This document shows, piece by piece, positions 50,496 through 63,500 of a stretch of DNA of 64,000 bases. The notes under the pieces were generated by a model. That model ran no database searches. It had not been told where the DNA came from and saw nothing but the letters and a program-made list of their open reading frames with translations. Position 1 is the first letter of the stretch; each line of letters begins with the position of its first letter. A program made the position numbers and the translations under genes. The stretch spans positions 2,938,001 through 3,002,000 of the forward strand of contig JACCIC010000053.1 in NCBI GenBank assembly GCA_018907035.1. The letters are read 5' to 3'. Origin of the DNA: Sycobia sp. Sy_11 (Eukaryota; Arthropoda; Insecta; Hymenoptera; Epichrysomallidae).

Positions 50496-51763
50496 GATAA
50501 TAGTAAATTACAAATGTAAAATCCATAGAGATATAATACAGTATCTCTTGATGAGACTGGATGATATTATAAACAAATGAACAAACTGAACATCGTTATT
50601 AAACGAATGAGGAAGTAGATTAAATGAACGCCGCAGTACTTAGTTATGAGCGTGATAACGGTAGTCTAGTTTTCCTATAAACAACAATAATATTATAAAC
50701 AATAAATAAAAATATAAACAAAAATACAAATACGATAATTAAATATTGTTGATAAACCAGTTGTTTATTTTAACTTTCCTAATATTTAAGTTAGAGATAC
50801 TTATGATTTGAGCAAATAGCCAATTATATGCATATTCGTTGCTTTTATGTAACTATTTTTTTAACTAGTAACTTTCCACCCTTTTGGTAACGCTATGATC
50901 TTGTCTGTGATGGAGATAATTGAATGTCAACATTGATCGTAGAAAATGCAAAAGATTGCTCGAGATTCAATGGTATTTTACGGTTGTAAAGTGTTTTTTA
51001 AAACAATTTTTTAACTTTTCATCTGAAATTTTTTTATAATAAAGTAATAATACCATATTTTTAATACTATAAAAATAAGAATGATCATTATTTTAAAGAT
51101 TTGTCAGAAATTCCGCTAATTTATAAACATAAAAATATTAAATATTTAGTTTTTCTCATTATGTATTGAATATGTACATAACATATTACGTTTTAATCCA
51201 ATAGACTCCGTTGTATTTATTTTGATTTACGCTCAATATTGGTTTATCAATTATTTTTGTATCTCTAAAGGGCATGAAAAGCAACCAGTTTCTTTCAGTA
51301 AAAATAATTATTGTATCATTTCTATAATCATATCTTCTCTATATCACTATATAGAGGAGTTTGTCAAATCATCAAAAATAACATTTATTTATGTAAAATA
51401 AATATTAGCGATCCTAAATTAGCTCCTAGGGGGACACCTTTAATAATTTTTTAAGTATCACTAATACAAGCAGTAACATTTACTTTTTGTGCTCTATTGT
51501 AAATGACAATCTACCGATAAGATCGAAAGCATTGCCCCTTACTTGTTAAATAAGTCTGCTAAATCTAGGAAAATTATTACTGCGATTGATGTGCTCGCAT
51601 TCAATTATTAATAAATATTCTTATCTATATTATAATTTAGAGCATCTTTTGGCCCAAACTTTTCACAAATGCAAATTAAATTCTTGACACTATATTATAT
51701 TTACAAATAAAATCAGAAATTATTTCATTGATAATTTTCTCAAATAATTTAGCCACTTATTGA
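50477..51763 (-). mobile_element. Decayed, 5'-truncated non-LTR retrotransposon (CR1/Jockey-type reverse transcriptase)
   Basis: Reading the minus strand, reverse transcriptase blocks appear in canonical order but broken by stops and frameshifts. Near 51,756 is AKLFEKIINEIISDFICKY, which matches the conserved lead-in to the RT domain, followed by KFGPKDALNY (family form is close to FGFRKN-ST-DAL). At 51,542-51,583 is AVIIFLDLADLFNK, the box A motif (family form FLDLAKAFDT). At 51,409-51,441 is KGVPLGANLGS, the GVPQGSILGP motif. Then come INVIFDDLTNSS, and at 51,285-51,323 RNDTIIIFTERNW, which occupies the place of the YADD block; its aspartate pair is degraded. At the 3' end (lower coordinates) an AAATA/AATA-type tail lies at 50,477-50,495, typical of this class. 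The endonuclease and ORF1 are absent, so the copy is 5'-truncated. Upstream of 51,763 the sequence changes abruptly to a GC-rich island. The element is dead. The clade call (CR1 versus Jockey) is an inference from motif style. Confidence 0.82.
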
Positions 51764-52505
51764 GGTGCGTGAAATTGGCGATGGAAGAGCAGGACCCGTC
51801 GGTACCCTGGTCGCGAGAGAAAGAGCGGGGGGCAATCGGTATAACGCGCTGTACCACCCTCCCGGACGTCGCAATGCGTCGCAACGGAGAGAGATCGAGG
51901 GCGAGAGGGTGAGAGAGCGAGCAAACTTTCCTCTCGAGAAATTGAGCCAGATTTGAGTTATTGAATGGTGTATAACATCGTCCACTCTATTTCGGCTTTT
52001 CTCCCCCTCTCGCGCATTTCTCCCGGCAGGCTTCTCACCCCCCCCCCCGGGTTTACACACACACACACATATATATATATATACGGATCCTCGACTCTGC
52101 CCCCACGCGCGTATTATAATACACGCGCTCGTTCGAGCGCGACGCACGCGCGCGCATTCGTCGCTTATATCTTGGGGTTGAAAACGGCGGGGGAGCGGTA
52201 GGAAAACTTTATATAAATAAAGAGGATGCGCGCGCGCGCGATTATGGATGGGAGGGTCGTATTGGCGGGAACGGGGAGGGGGGGGGGCGACGGAAGCGTC
52301 GCTTCGTGCGGTCTGGACGAAGGCACATATACATATCATATAGATGTAAATGTATATACGAAGTACTGTATAGGCGCCACCCCCGTATCGTCAATCTGGG
52401 CAGAGGTTCAATAAAAATCAACACTAACGTCGCATCCTCGTTCCGTCCCATTCCCCTCTCTGTCCATTTCCTCGTCCTTTTCGCCTTTCCGCTATTCACA
52501 ATCCC

Positions 52506-52556
<51 letters not shown>

Positions 52557-52759
52557 TCAGGCAGGATTGTCGCGCGCGCGCGCAGAGCAACAGAAAGCAT
52601 TATACCGTCCGCTACGGGTATGAATTATAATCTACCGACCATTTCTGCGTCACGCGTGCGACAGACAGTCGACCTCCTTCAGCGATCATATGCGTCTGCA
52701 TGCGTACGCGTGTGCATGCGGAGTATGCACGGAGGCCATCAAGCTCGTCTACGCGTGCG

Positions 52760-52800
<41 letters not shown>

Positions 52801-52950
52801 TTAGTCTTTGTTTGGCTCGACGGCGAGTTCCACGATACCTCGCGTCATTGTCTCGGGTGTGCGACCCCCGCGGGAATCCCGGATTCCATGGGCGGAACTT
52901 GCGACCGTTTGTCAAGGGACAATGTAATGCAAATGGCGAGAAAGACTGGT
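51764..52950. other. GC-rich island beside the retrotransposon
   Basis: Composition jumps from AT-rich to GC-rich at the retrotransposon boundary. Includes a C run near 52,040, (CG)n near 52,150 and 52,230, compound (AT)n-(GT)n at 52,506-52,554, and (TA)n at 52,763-52,798. Confidence 0.6.
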
Positions 52951-53938
52951 ATATATATATTTATATACATAAATGCATTTTGCTCTTTTTGTAGCCAAGA
53001 ATTTATTGTACAGCTTTGTAGACATTTGCGTATTAACTTGTTTTTTTTTTTTTTTTTTCGTTATAATTTACAGTTGCTGGAAAATGGAGCTTTCAACTTG
53101 GCAAGTTTATGAAGCATCTTTGCCCGTTCTCTGTCACTCGAGGTTCAAACTCGAAAGGTTCTGTAATTAATGCGGGAATTTAATGTCATACAGGCAGATA
53201 TGAATATTAATATAGTTTTTAGAGAACGATAAATACCATTAATTGAATTGTCATCCTGCACACGACGCAAAGGATTTATTCTGTGCGCTGAATGTCTTAT
53301 TTTGAGTTTCGAGGAGCACGTTAAGGAATCTTAATTGTTGGGGATGGTATCCGAATTACTTCAGGCCACTTTTAACGTTTTTGATCACTCCATCCCTGTA
53401 AAATTTTTTAAAATACTTTAAAGAGCTTTCTTATGAATAAGGGATCGTAGGCGAAAAGTTGCCCCCCCCCCTCCCATCTAACGTAATTTGAACATGGTCC
53501 CTTCTGACGAGATTTCCTGAAACATTCAAATAGGATAGACGTTAATTATATTTACGACTTATTCGATAATGGAAACAAAGATTTTGGTCGTTCATGATTG
53601 AGCAGGATCTTACTGTAGTTCGATAATTAAGTTACGCTAAAATAAACTCATACCGCAGAAGGAGATACGCGGCTTTTCAAAAAATGTCCCCCCACAATCT
53701 TAACTTAATTTCAATCCTTAAATTGTATCGAAGTAATTGGTAGCAGGTTCTTAAGGCAGAAAAAGGCAACAAAGATAAAACCAAAGGAAAAATAAAAAAT
53801 TCGCATTTGCATGGAAATGTGTCTCGGATTCTATAGAAATGTATATAATACATTTATCTGGTTTAATTGGGACCCGAAGCGCGTCCGCTCGTATCGAATT
53901 TAAGAAGGGTAGAGAGTCAGCGAGGAGAAAACAAGAAA

Positions 53939-53993
<55 letters not shown>

Positions 53994-54040
53994 CACGAAA
54001 AGGAAGAAAAAGGCGCGCGAAAAGTTAAGATCCAGAGTCC
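52951..54040. other. AT-rich non-coding stretch
   Basis: T run 53,041-53,058; (AT)n 53,940-53,987. No gene recognised. Confidence 0.5.
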
Positions 54041-54472
54041 TCCGCCGGCCCCGGCCTCCGAGGAAATTTATCTCTTAACAAGCTTTATATCGACTTTCAT
54101 GTGTGGCATTTCGCATTAAGAACGGCCATTCCGGCCGATAAACGTGAGTTTTATTTAGTGTAAATTACCAAAATCCAGCATTAATTTTTGCATAATTACG
54201 TTATAAAGAAGGCACCACCGACAAGTTAATCTTACCCATTCCCACGGACTCTCCTACAATGCGCGAGCGACGCCGAGTCGTCCGTGGCGTATGTAGACAA
54301 AGCGCGGCGAGGCGGCGCAGGGAGGAAGACGAGGAAGAAGAAGAGGAGGAGGAGGACGAAAAAAACGGAAAGAAAAACAAAGGCCGAGGAGAGGGAGGGC
54401 GTAATATATTTAAGGGATAAGCCGCGCGGCCATGAGAGACTGCGCGCCATCAGTTTGTACATTCATATATGT

Positions 54473-54516
<44 letters not shown>

Positions 54517-54703
54517 CTAATCAACCGCCGTCCGTTTCATCCCTCCCGAAACAACTTCTCTCCTATACGCCTCAATAAATTAGCCCCGGCGAGGCAATTA
54601 CTCCGGGCGCGAGGCCTTAACTCCCCCCCCCCCCAACCCCTCCCGTCCTATGTCGCTCCGTGCCACGGAGAAGCTCGAATCCGTGGAAACATCAGTTTGC
54701 GTT

Positions 54704-54759
<56 letters not shown>

Positions 54760-55463
54760 TCGCTCTCTCGCGACATTATCGCGCGTGACTCCTCGGGACG
54801 AGAAGGTATATGACGGACGAGGGAGAGGGGCAGGAGGGGGAGAGGAGAAACAGCGAACGGAGACACAGCAGGTATATGTGCGTATACGCACGTATAGATG
54901 GTGCAATAAATATTAGATTCTCTCTCTCTCTCTCTTTTTGCTTTTTTTTCTTTCCTCAAGCTCCTCCCTATACTCCCCTCCTCACTCACTCTCTCTCTCT
55001 CTCTCTCTCTCTCCCTCTCTCCCTTTCTGTCAATTCCCACCTTGATTTTATTTCGCGTCCTTTTCGCCCTCTCTTTGTTTATAATAAAGAACCAAGCCAC
55101 GAATGGCGGGCGCGCACCCGAGCTCACGCGCATTATGAGCGATCAGGAGATCGGGGGACCTCCCGTGCGCGCGCGCCCCCGCCCGCGATATCGCATGGCG
55201 CTCCACCCTGCAAAGAGAAAATAAAAAAAAAAAACCTCCGGCTTCTATAATAAGCCGTTAATATGGAAGTCCGGGCAGAGCGAGGATTCCGAAAGGAAAG
55301 TTTATTCATTGTCCGTATATGTAAAACGCTGGGCAGCAAGAGAGAGGGCGAGCGAGAGAGAAGGGGGTGATGGTTCAAAAAGCCGTGCCGCCGCCCGCTA
55401 CAGCGTACCGCTGTCGAGTCGTTTGTTCGCGGTCACGAAAACGAACGATCTTAATAATTTCTC

Positions 55464-55500
<37 letters not shown>

Positions 55501-56110
55501 CCCCGAGACGGGCCGCCTTCGTTTTTTCTAGCCGTGACCACGGGCTTCTCGCCATTTACCATTCTCCTTCTCCTTTTTGCGTTTTATATCTCGTTTCGCA
55601 TACAAGGCGCTTCTTTGATTTCTCAATCGCGGCGGCGGCGGCGGCGGCAGCCAGCAGCAGCCAGCAGCTTTCGCCCGGATTTATTAGGGATGAGATGGAA
55701 ATAATGAGTAAAGTTCTCCGTAGATATATGGGAAGTGGGGCAGGGCTGTGGCGGTGGGGGGGGGGTGAGGGATAGAGCAATTTTTCGAGAATTACGATCG
55801 CGCGCACGATCGGGACCGCGGCCCGACGGGGCGAAAAAGGAAAAGAAATTCTCTCGGCTCTACGTTATGCGCGCGCACCGTGGCGGGGATACGTGGATTT
55901 TTCTGTAAAATGTTGGGCTAATAAAAAATAATGCTCGCGCCCGCGTCTCGCTCTGTCGCGCGAGATCCCGTTCCGCGTGATTAATGCGGATTTTGCCGAA
56001 TTCATCTCGCCGGGCCCGGCGGGCGGGTAACGTTTACACGCGATATCTCAATAAAGGAACGAATATATATTTACGGAATTTCACGAGGATCTAATCCGTG
56101 TATGAGAGGG
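54041..56110. other. GC-rich island with multiple CT/GA tracts
   Basis: (TA)n at 54,478-54,515, (CT)n at 54,709-54,755, 54,920-54,934 and 54,988-55,015, (GA)n at 55,466-55,498, GGC repeats at 55,629-55,649. Purine-rich (GAGGAGGA) at 54,320-54,400. No recognised protein. Confidence 0.6.
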
Positions 56111-58160
56111 ATCGCGAATATCCAATAAATATGCGGGGAGGCGGCTTGGATTGAGACGCCGAACGAAATTTGTTTTTTTTTTTTTTTTTTTTTTTTTTTG
56201 TTAATCCCGAAAAATCCATTGGGAGGAGATTAAACGCGATCCGTTGATTTAAGCATTTCGATTTTCGATTCTTGTTTTTGTTCCTTTTTTTTTTTTTACT
56301 CGCGAAAGTTAAAATTTAGGAACTGAAATTTCATACGCGAAATTTTACATTTTTAATTTGTAGTACGAATTATCTTAGTCTCGGGATGCCACTCGATGTT
56401 ATTTATAGCGAACTACGTTACATATATTGTAAATCTGTAGATTTTACCGAAAATCTTTATATTATTTGATATTTATGAAATATTGAGAATAAAAAATGCT
56501 TTCATGACCATTTTTATTTGCTTTAACCTGAAATTGCGCGGTACAAATAAAATATGGCTTTTAAGAAGTAACGATAATTACTCCGTACAAATACATCAAA
56601 AAAATATGCGAGTTATGCGGGCCACGTTCCATTAGGGTTCCTTACAAAAAGTTTTATGGTGAGCCATAATGCTCCCGATTAACTTACTGATTGTGATGGT
56701 AATGTTACTGCGATATCAATTAATGTACAATATTTATGTGTAATAATCGGGCGTTTCGGTTAAACGTGAACTTGTTAATTGCGCGCGATACGCATTTGAA
56801 CAAAAATGAATATTTTCCTTCTCGTTTCCACGGTAAAATGTTTCATTTGCCATAAAAAAAAAATGCATAAAATACATATATCGCACCGTTTAAGTATACA
56901 CGAGGATACAATTGAATGGGTGGGCATGCGATTTTGAGAAAAACGAACGCTTAAACTTTCAAATTATACGATGTACGCGCAAATGAAACTTTTAAATCAT
57001 ATAATTTTGTATTACATGCGCCTCCTCGATTCCGGTAAAATTTTAACGCGTTATTTTGGAACTTTGAAACTGTTGTAGATAAGATAATGAAAGAAAGAAA
57101 TTTTTTTTTTTTTTACTTTCTAAGATGACGAGACCATGTAACTCGGGCGATAGGGAATTGGGCCTGAATCGGCTACGTAACACCGACGATCTCGACAATC
57201 AGGCCCTGTAAGAGTTATTAAGAGCAATCATATCGTGTATCCACGAGATATCTTAGTTTCTTATTGGCAATTGACAATTAAGCTCAGTATATTGCGTGGC
57301 CAGTAATTTTCACTTCCAAGTCAAAACGTCCCGTGTAATATAGGTCGTATTTATAGTTATCCCCTAGAATGTGAATTACACTCGTGAATTCGCATGTCTA
57401 TAAAATCGTTCGATCATCGATCCGTTGCATAACTAAAAAACGTACATATTCGTTAGAAATTATATTAAAAAAAAAAGAAAACACTCCAACAAGTTGAAAT
57501 ATTTAATGAGAGATAAAAAAATAGCACTATATCTTAGGAAGGGTAGACCTTGTACAACGTTGCACAGCTTACATAAATATAATTCAAAATTACATTGTAA
57601 CATGAAAATTAAATAAATGGTTAATAATAGTCTTGCTTGAACCGAACTATCATTTCAAATTACACCGCATATATGTTTAGATAAAATTTCATCTTTACCT
57701 ATATAATAAGTAAAATTATTTCTCTGATATTTTCATAATAATTGCTCTCTCCCGTATTTTATTTCAAAGCTCAGCAACTATAATTATGATGATTAGAACG
57801 CGTTAATGTGACGGTTCTTCCCACAACAATGGTACTAGTATATGTAATTCTCCTTACAACCGTACAGATTCATATATTTAATGTACCGTTTTAAAAGTAA
57901 TTACAATAAAATTTTATCCTCTACAAATGTAATTTATAATAATAGCGTCATGGATCTTGAACATTCAACCCGACCGAGCTTTATAAGCGCGAGTCGATGG
58001 TATTCCGTCCCGCCGAGCGAAATGGCATAAATCGAATTTTCGAAACTTATAAATACCCCGACATTCATACCGTATAATCTGGAAGAAGAAAAAAGAGAAG
58101 ACGAAGGATAAGTAGAAGAAGAAGGAGTAGAAGAAGAAGACTCCTCTGTGTCGCTGCATG
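56111..58160. other. AT-rich non-coding stretch
   Basis: T runs at 56,173-56,199 and 56,286-56,298; GAA-rich purine stretch at 58,081-58,141. No gene recognised. Confidence 0.55.
56173..56199. repeat. Poly(T) run, 27 bases
   Basis: Longest homopolymer in the window. It could be the tail of a minus-strand retroposed sequence, but nothing recognisable adjoins it. Confidence 0.9.
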
Positions 58161-58510
58161 CTAAGCCGCGCAGCGCAAGAAAAAGTAGAAGTAAAAAAAA
58201 AAAAAGAAAGAAAGAGCCGGGACGTTTTGATATCTTATTATTCCCGACTGGCGTTTGCGTCCATCACCTCTTCCTCCCCCCCCCCCTTCACTCTCCTTTC
58301 TCTCTCTCTCTCTCTTAGATTCGAAGCAGCGCGATAAATTTGACCCATCCATCTATCTTTCTGCCCTTCGTCCTCCCCCACCGCCCCCACGCTCCAATGC
58401 CGCATCTATCTCTGCGGGCCTATCTCGATTTCTTCGACGCCTCGAACGAGAAGGACTCTCCACCTTCGTATATATGTAACGCGCGGCCTCCCCTATTTAT
58501 ACAGAGTGTA

Positions 58511-58566
<56 letters not shown>

Positions 58567-58758
58567 TAGATAGATATATGCGCGCGCGCGCGCGGCGAGT
58601 CGTGGATAGGAGGGCGCATCTCAATCTAGATGTAACGTTAACTCGCCCCACCCATCAGGTTGTCTCTTTCACCTCCTCCCCTATCGCTGCTAATCCCATC
58701 TTTTTCGAAAAGACCTTTCTTCCCCTTGCGCTCTGTCTTCCTGCGCCGAGCGCAATGT

Positions 58759-58793
<35 letters not shown>

Positions 58794-59442
58794 ACTCTCA
58801 CTGTCCCATCCCTCGGACCTCTCCCGGTCGAGAGGGACTCTTCTTCCCCGTGCGCCGGTCGCGCTCTCCGGCGTCCCTATCGTCGGATTCTCGTTATTTT
58901 TCCCCCCTCAACATCTCCTCTCGCAGTCTGGCGCGCGGGTCTCCATATACCGGCCGCGTCCGCGTCCGATCCCCAGGACCAAGGGCGCGGCGATTAAAGC
59001 GAGCGACAAGGATCTTAACGGCCCGTCTCTCGGTTCCTTTTTTTTTTTTCTTTTTTACTTTTTTTTACGGCCATTGGCGATCGAGGCGGGCAGCGAGCGA
59101 GCGAGCGAGCGAGTGAGTGAGAGAGAGAGAAGGGGGACTTTTTCTTCTTTACGCGCTCGAATTTTTCCGAGGGACTCGTCGTCGTTGTCGTCGTCGTCGT
59201 CGTCGTCGGCGACACCGCAGAATGCCCCTTTCCCCGCCCCCGGCCCCGACATCATTGACGGCAGAGTCGATCGCGTCGGCCCGAAGGAGAATCAACATAT
59301 ATATATATACACTAACGAGAGGGAGCGAGGGCCGCACACGCGTCTCTATCGAGCGCGCATACGGTCTATAAGAAGAGAGTAGACTTTAAAGCGACGATAA
59401 AAAGATTTGACGACCCGAGCGCGGAGGGAGGGGGGCAGCACA

Positions 59443-59484
<42 letters not shown>

Positions 59485-59880
59485 AAAGATTGTTCGTCGC
59501 GGGCCGCGTTATCGCGCCGTCCCCTCAACGACGTGGCGCTCGCGGTCGGGCCGTTTGCTTATACCTTATATACATATATTGAATTTCGTACGGAGGTGAA
59601 GGAGGACGATCTTCGAGGAGGGCCGAATGGCCATGGTCTTCCGCCCCCCCCCCATCCCTCCACCTTACCCCATCTGATTGATTTTGACGGTGTTTGGGGG
59701 GCGGAGGTGGAAGGGACGCAGCCGCGGAATAAATATGTATAGTAGGGTACCGTGGGGTCGTCGATGCGATAGGATCCTACTCTTGCACGTATAGATTGGG
59801 CGATCGAATTCATCGACTGTATAAAATACACTATTGCCCTTGTCAAGCGAGGCACAAGAAGGGACCTGCTCGAATGTCTA
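58161..59880. other. GC-rich island
   Basis: (TA)n at 58,517-58,564, (CG)n at 58,579-58,594, (CT)n at 58,761-58,788, GCGA then GTGA repeats at 59,093-59,128, (GTC)n at 59,177-59,204, (TA)n at 59,446-59,482. No recognised protein. Confidence 0.6.
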
Positions 59881-61530
59881 TATGTATATATATATATATA
59901 TATTGGAAGCTCATCTGAAGCTTCAGGAATGATTATTAAATTACGTAAAAAGAAGAAACGATTTATTTTGGTTTCTGTATATAACTCATTTTATTGGAAT
60001 GCGAAAAACTACTATTGCGATCAATTATGTGTGATTGCAGTTCTTACTTAACAAGAATAAAGCGATAATAAAGCTTATCAGTATTATCATATTAGTATAT
60101 ATTATGAATGTAGAATGATTTTAATCTAAAAACACAATACAATATATAATAATTTTTGAATTACTACAATATTGAAGTTGAAAGGTTCGATTTTTGAATT
60201 GTGGATTGTAATTTTTTTACAATTCGAAACACTACAATGCTATAATTTTATCAATATTGTAATATTGATGAACCTTTAATATTTAATAATTTTAATCCGT
60301 AAACGAAATTTTGCAGATATAATTTGTTCAATTATTTGACTAAAAGAGAATAGAAATAATCTATCTAAACGTGGTGAAGAATCATGCATATCATTTACAA
60401 TATAATATTAAATGAACTGTTGTCGTACCTGCATCGATTGCACATAACAAATTTTTCAATAATGAAACAAACTTTAGTCTTTTAAATAACTTTTTACCTT
60501 ATTATAATTCATTTACACGTTGAATTCATTTCTACGTTTTGAACAAAATCAACAAAGCTAAAACCTCCCCATCGATTATTAAAAATGATTTTAAAAAATT
60601 TCTCATTTACAGTAGCGCGAAGTTATTACATATATATATACATATACATAGAATGATATTTAACGCTTGGCATTGAGCCCATCTAGCATTATAATGGAAA
60701 TTAGTTTTCTTTAATTGTTATTGTTCTTTTCTTCTTTTCGATTAAGAAAGTACGGTATTTACTGCCACGGAATAAATATCGGGGGAGATTACAGGCCGGA
60801 GTCACTTTAAGTTTTAACGAGGTTTCCTCCTGGCAATGTCGGTGGCATTATCAAATAATTGAGAGGTGTAATTCAGTCCTATCTTTTCTTCATCCCCAGG
60901 CCTTCCCGTATACCTTTTCTTTAGTCGCCCCCCCTCCCAAACCCCACCCCAACCTTTTTCCAGCCATTTCATTTGCTGTGTCTCTGAATTTTCAAATCAA
61001 TTTCTTCATCTACTCAAGACGAAATTACAAATTTCCACGGGCTTAGATACCGATTTCTTCGGGTTTACATGTAGGACACTTAGAGAACCGAAGGCATATT
61101 TAAAAAATAAACGAAAAGATCAAGATCGATGCAAATTCGTACGTAAACAAATTCCAAATAATTCGGTCATATCGATATACTGAAATCATGCTCGAACGAT
61201 TTTTCATTCGATAAAACAGGTGTATAAAAGATATGATAAATAAATCATTCATCAGCCAGTCGTGTTTATTCCATACACTGTTTTCCTTTTTGCTTCTTAA
61301 AATTAATCTAGGACAAAATTGGCGAATTGTCGACGAAACGTTGGGATTTAAAGTGCGAAAACAAGAAGAAGAAAAACAGCCACCAAATAATAAACTCCAA
61401 CGGCGCCCGCGGCAATATCGTCGAGAAAAAGCCGGGCATTATTTTTTACAGCCACATAAAATAACGCAGTACGTAGTTTATACCGCCGACTATATACGCT
61501 CCGTCATTTTAATGATTTAATCCGAAAAAG
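59881..61530. other. AT-rich non-coding stretch
   Basis: 60.75-61.1 kb is less AT-rich and pyrimidine-rich. The 95-codon open frame at 61,233 is the only coding candidate. Confidence 0.5.
61233..61520 (+). CDS. Unidentified 95-codon open frame with signal-peptide-like start
   Basis: ATG at 61,233, TAA at 61,518-61,520. The N-terminus has a basic residue followed by a hydrophobic core (CLFHTLFSFLLL). The rest is hydrophilic and basic (RIVDETLGFKVRKQEEEK, LQRRPRQYRREKAG) and ends VVYTADYIRSVILMI. It is not repeat-derived and lies in moderately AT-rich DNA where a frame of this length is less expected. A TATAAAAG word at 61,222-61,229 is only 3 bases before the ATG. If it is a functioning TATA box, the transcript would start downstream of this ATG, which argues against the frame being used. 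No family is recognised. Confidence 0.18.
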   Translation: MINKSFISQSCLFHTLFSFLLLKINLGQNWRIVDETLGFKVRKQEEEKQPPNNKLQRRPRQYRREKAGHYFLQPHKITQYVVYTADYIRSVILMI

Positions 61531-61811
61531 AACGTGGCGCTCGCTCCGCTCGCCGCCGGCAGCGCGCGCGCGCTCGGCCGTCGGTCCCGCGCGCTCGGGA
61601 ACTCGAACGCACCTATCGCATAATAATATTTCCCGCCGCTCGGCACCCCCGGTATCGCGCTGTGGGCCGTGGGTGGGCGTACGAGGCGGCCGCGGGGCGA
61701 GGCGGCGCGGGGGAGGGGCGTCGATGCAATTTCAGAAAAGGGTTCGGCGGGCGGAAAATCGGGTACGTACTACTGCGCAGTTATAAGTCGCGCGGGCGGC
61801 AGAGAGAGAGC

Positions 61812-61844
<33 letters not shown>

Positions 61845-63122
61845 GGGGGAACGAGGGAAGCGGGGTGGTGCAGGGGTAAGGAGGAGGAGGAGGAGGGGGA
61901 GGGGAGGAGGTGGAGGAAGCGGCACACTATCGCTTCCATAGCTCGTTGCGAAAATTCCGCAGACCCCCTCATCCGCCCACATACACCCTCTTACGTTACG
62001 CTTTCGTATTACTAAAGTGCCTCTACGCTCTCTCTGTCTCTGTCTCTACAAGGCCCTGAGCGAGGGAGCGAGAGAGGAGGAAGAGGCTGCCGCTAGCCCC
62101 GATCTTTTCCAGTAGGATGCCAGACGAAATAAACAAGCCTCCAGCGTAATGCGCTCGTGCGTCTCGCGGAAAGATTAAACAGTTAATAAGAATAAGAGTC
62201 GCTCGAGGAACGGGAGTAGGAGGAGGAGGAGAGGGAGAGGTGGTAGAGGAGGCGGAGGAGGCGGGAGAGCAGGAGAGCGAGATATCTTTCCCTCCTTATA
62301 TTCCGCGAAAGTGCAGAGCCGAGAGGTATATAGGTGAGCGTGGTGAGTGGGTGGGTGGGCGGGGGTGGCGAAGGAGAAAACCAAGGGGGATTTCTTGACT
62401 TTCTCGCGCGGACACGCTTCTCCGCGCGACAGACAAAGAGGGAGAGAGAGAGAGAGAGAAGGTGGATGGAGGACAGGAGCAAAGATAGAGAGCGAGAGAG
62501 AGAGAGAGAGAGAGAGTGAGGAAGAAAGGGTGGGAGGTGGAGGGGGCGGGGGAAGGAGAAAGATTTCCCTGGGTCGTTGGAGGGAAATGGCGGCCATCTT
62601 TCCCGCGGGCTCTCCTCGAGAACCAATCGCCTCTCTCCCCGGGCCATTAAGGCGGCAACTTCGGCTGAAGAATTGCCGCGCTGCCACGTTAGACACATTT
62701 TTCTTACTTTTCCTTTATTCCTCTCTCCCTCGCCCTCACCGGAGCCGCGTGGGGCGCGCAGGACCCCGCGGCGCGCACGAACACCTTCACTTCTCTTCCT
62801 CCTCTGCCTCCCTCCCTTCCCCCTTGCTCGCCTCTTCTACTTCCTTTTCTATCTCTCCGTCTCTATCTTCTCGCTTCCAGGGAGAGCCTTTCTTTCCCTT
62901 CCCTTCTTCTCTTTTTAGGCTTTCTTTTTTTAAACTTCTCTCTTTCTCCCCCCCCCCCACCCCTCCAACCCCCGTTTCTCACCCTTCCCAAGTCGGGGAT
63001 CGAGCACGCGCTGGCTTTCTCAGGACTCTGCGTTTTTTCGCATCCCTTGCCTTTCTCCTTTTGTTCGGCCCCCCCCTCCTCGAGGAAGAAAGGAAAATTC
63101 AACCCCCAGCTCCCCTTCCCCT

Positions 63123-63154
<32 letters not shown>

Positions 63155-63500
63155 ACGCACCGTGCCCGGGAGCCCGCGAAGCGTTCCTATTCTGCCGTAA
63201 TGGTGTGCATCCCTCCGCGAAGTCTCGCCTCGCCCGTCCTCGCGACTTCGAGCTCCATCGAACCGGAGGAACGACGGCAGGTGGCTGACCTTAATAACGG
63301 CGCGCGCGGCAGTAGCCTATATGTATAATGCGCACGTCCCGGGGCTTCTAAAGCTGCCGTCGCCGCCGCCGCCGCCGCCGCTGCTGCGCGGCTATTACGG
63401 CCGTTAATATCGGCTGGAAGAGGGAAGAGCGCTGAAAACTGAAATCAGAGGTCTGAAGAAGAAAAAGAGAACAGCGGAGAGCCGCTGGAGGTCTTCGGTG
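61531..63500. other. GC-rich island, about 2 kb, with GA tracts and YY1/Pho-like site
   Basis: CpG-dense core 61,540-61,760; (GA)n at 61,800-61,838, 62,440-62,458 and 62,490-62,516; C-rich and T-rich DNA to 63,100; (CA)n at 63,124-63,150; (CGC)n at 63,358-63,381. Long frames on both strands lack domains. Confidence 0.6.
62585..62601. promoter_or_regulatory. YY1/Pho-like double motif (ATGGC / GCCAT)
   Basis: AAATGGCGGCCATCTTT contains the YY1/Pleiohomeotic core GCCAT on both strands, within an imperfect palindrome flanked by GGGA and TCCC. Two GA tracts lie about 70-145 bases upstream (62,440-62,458 and 62,490-62,516). The motif identity follows from known fly and vertebrate consensus sequences; function here is inferred. 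Confidence 0.3.

Noticed and set aside
62347..63288. 313-codon plus-strand open frame, the longest in the window
   Set aside because: It is built from GA, CT and CA repeats and C-rich DNA, with no recognisable domain.
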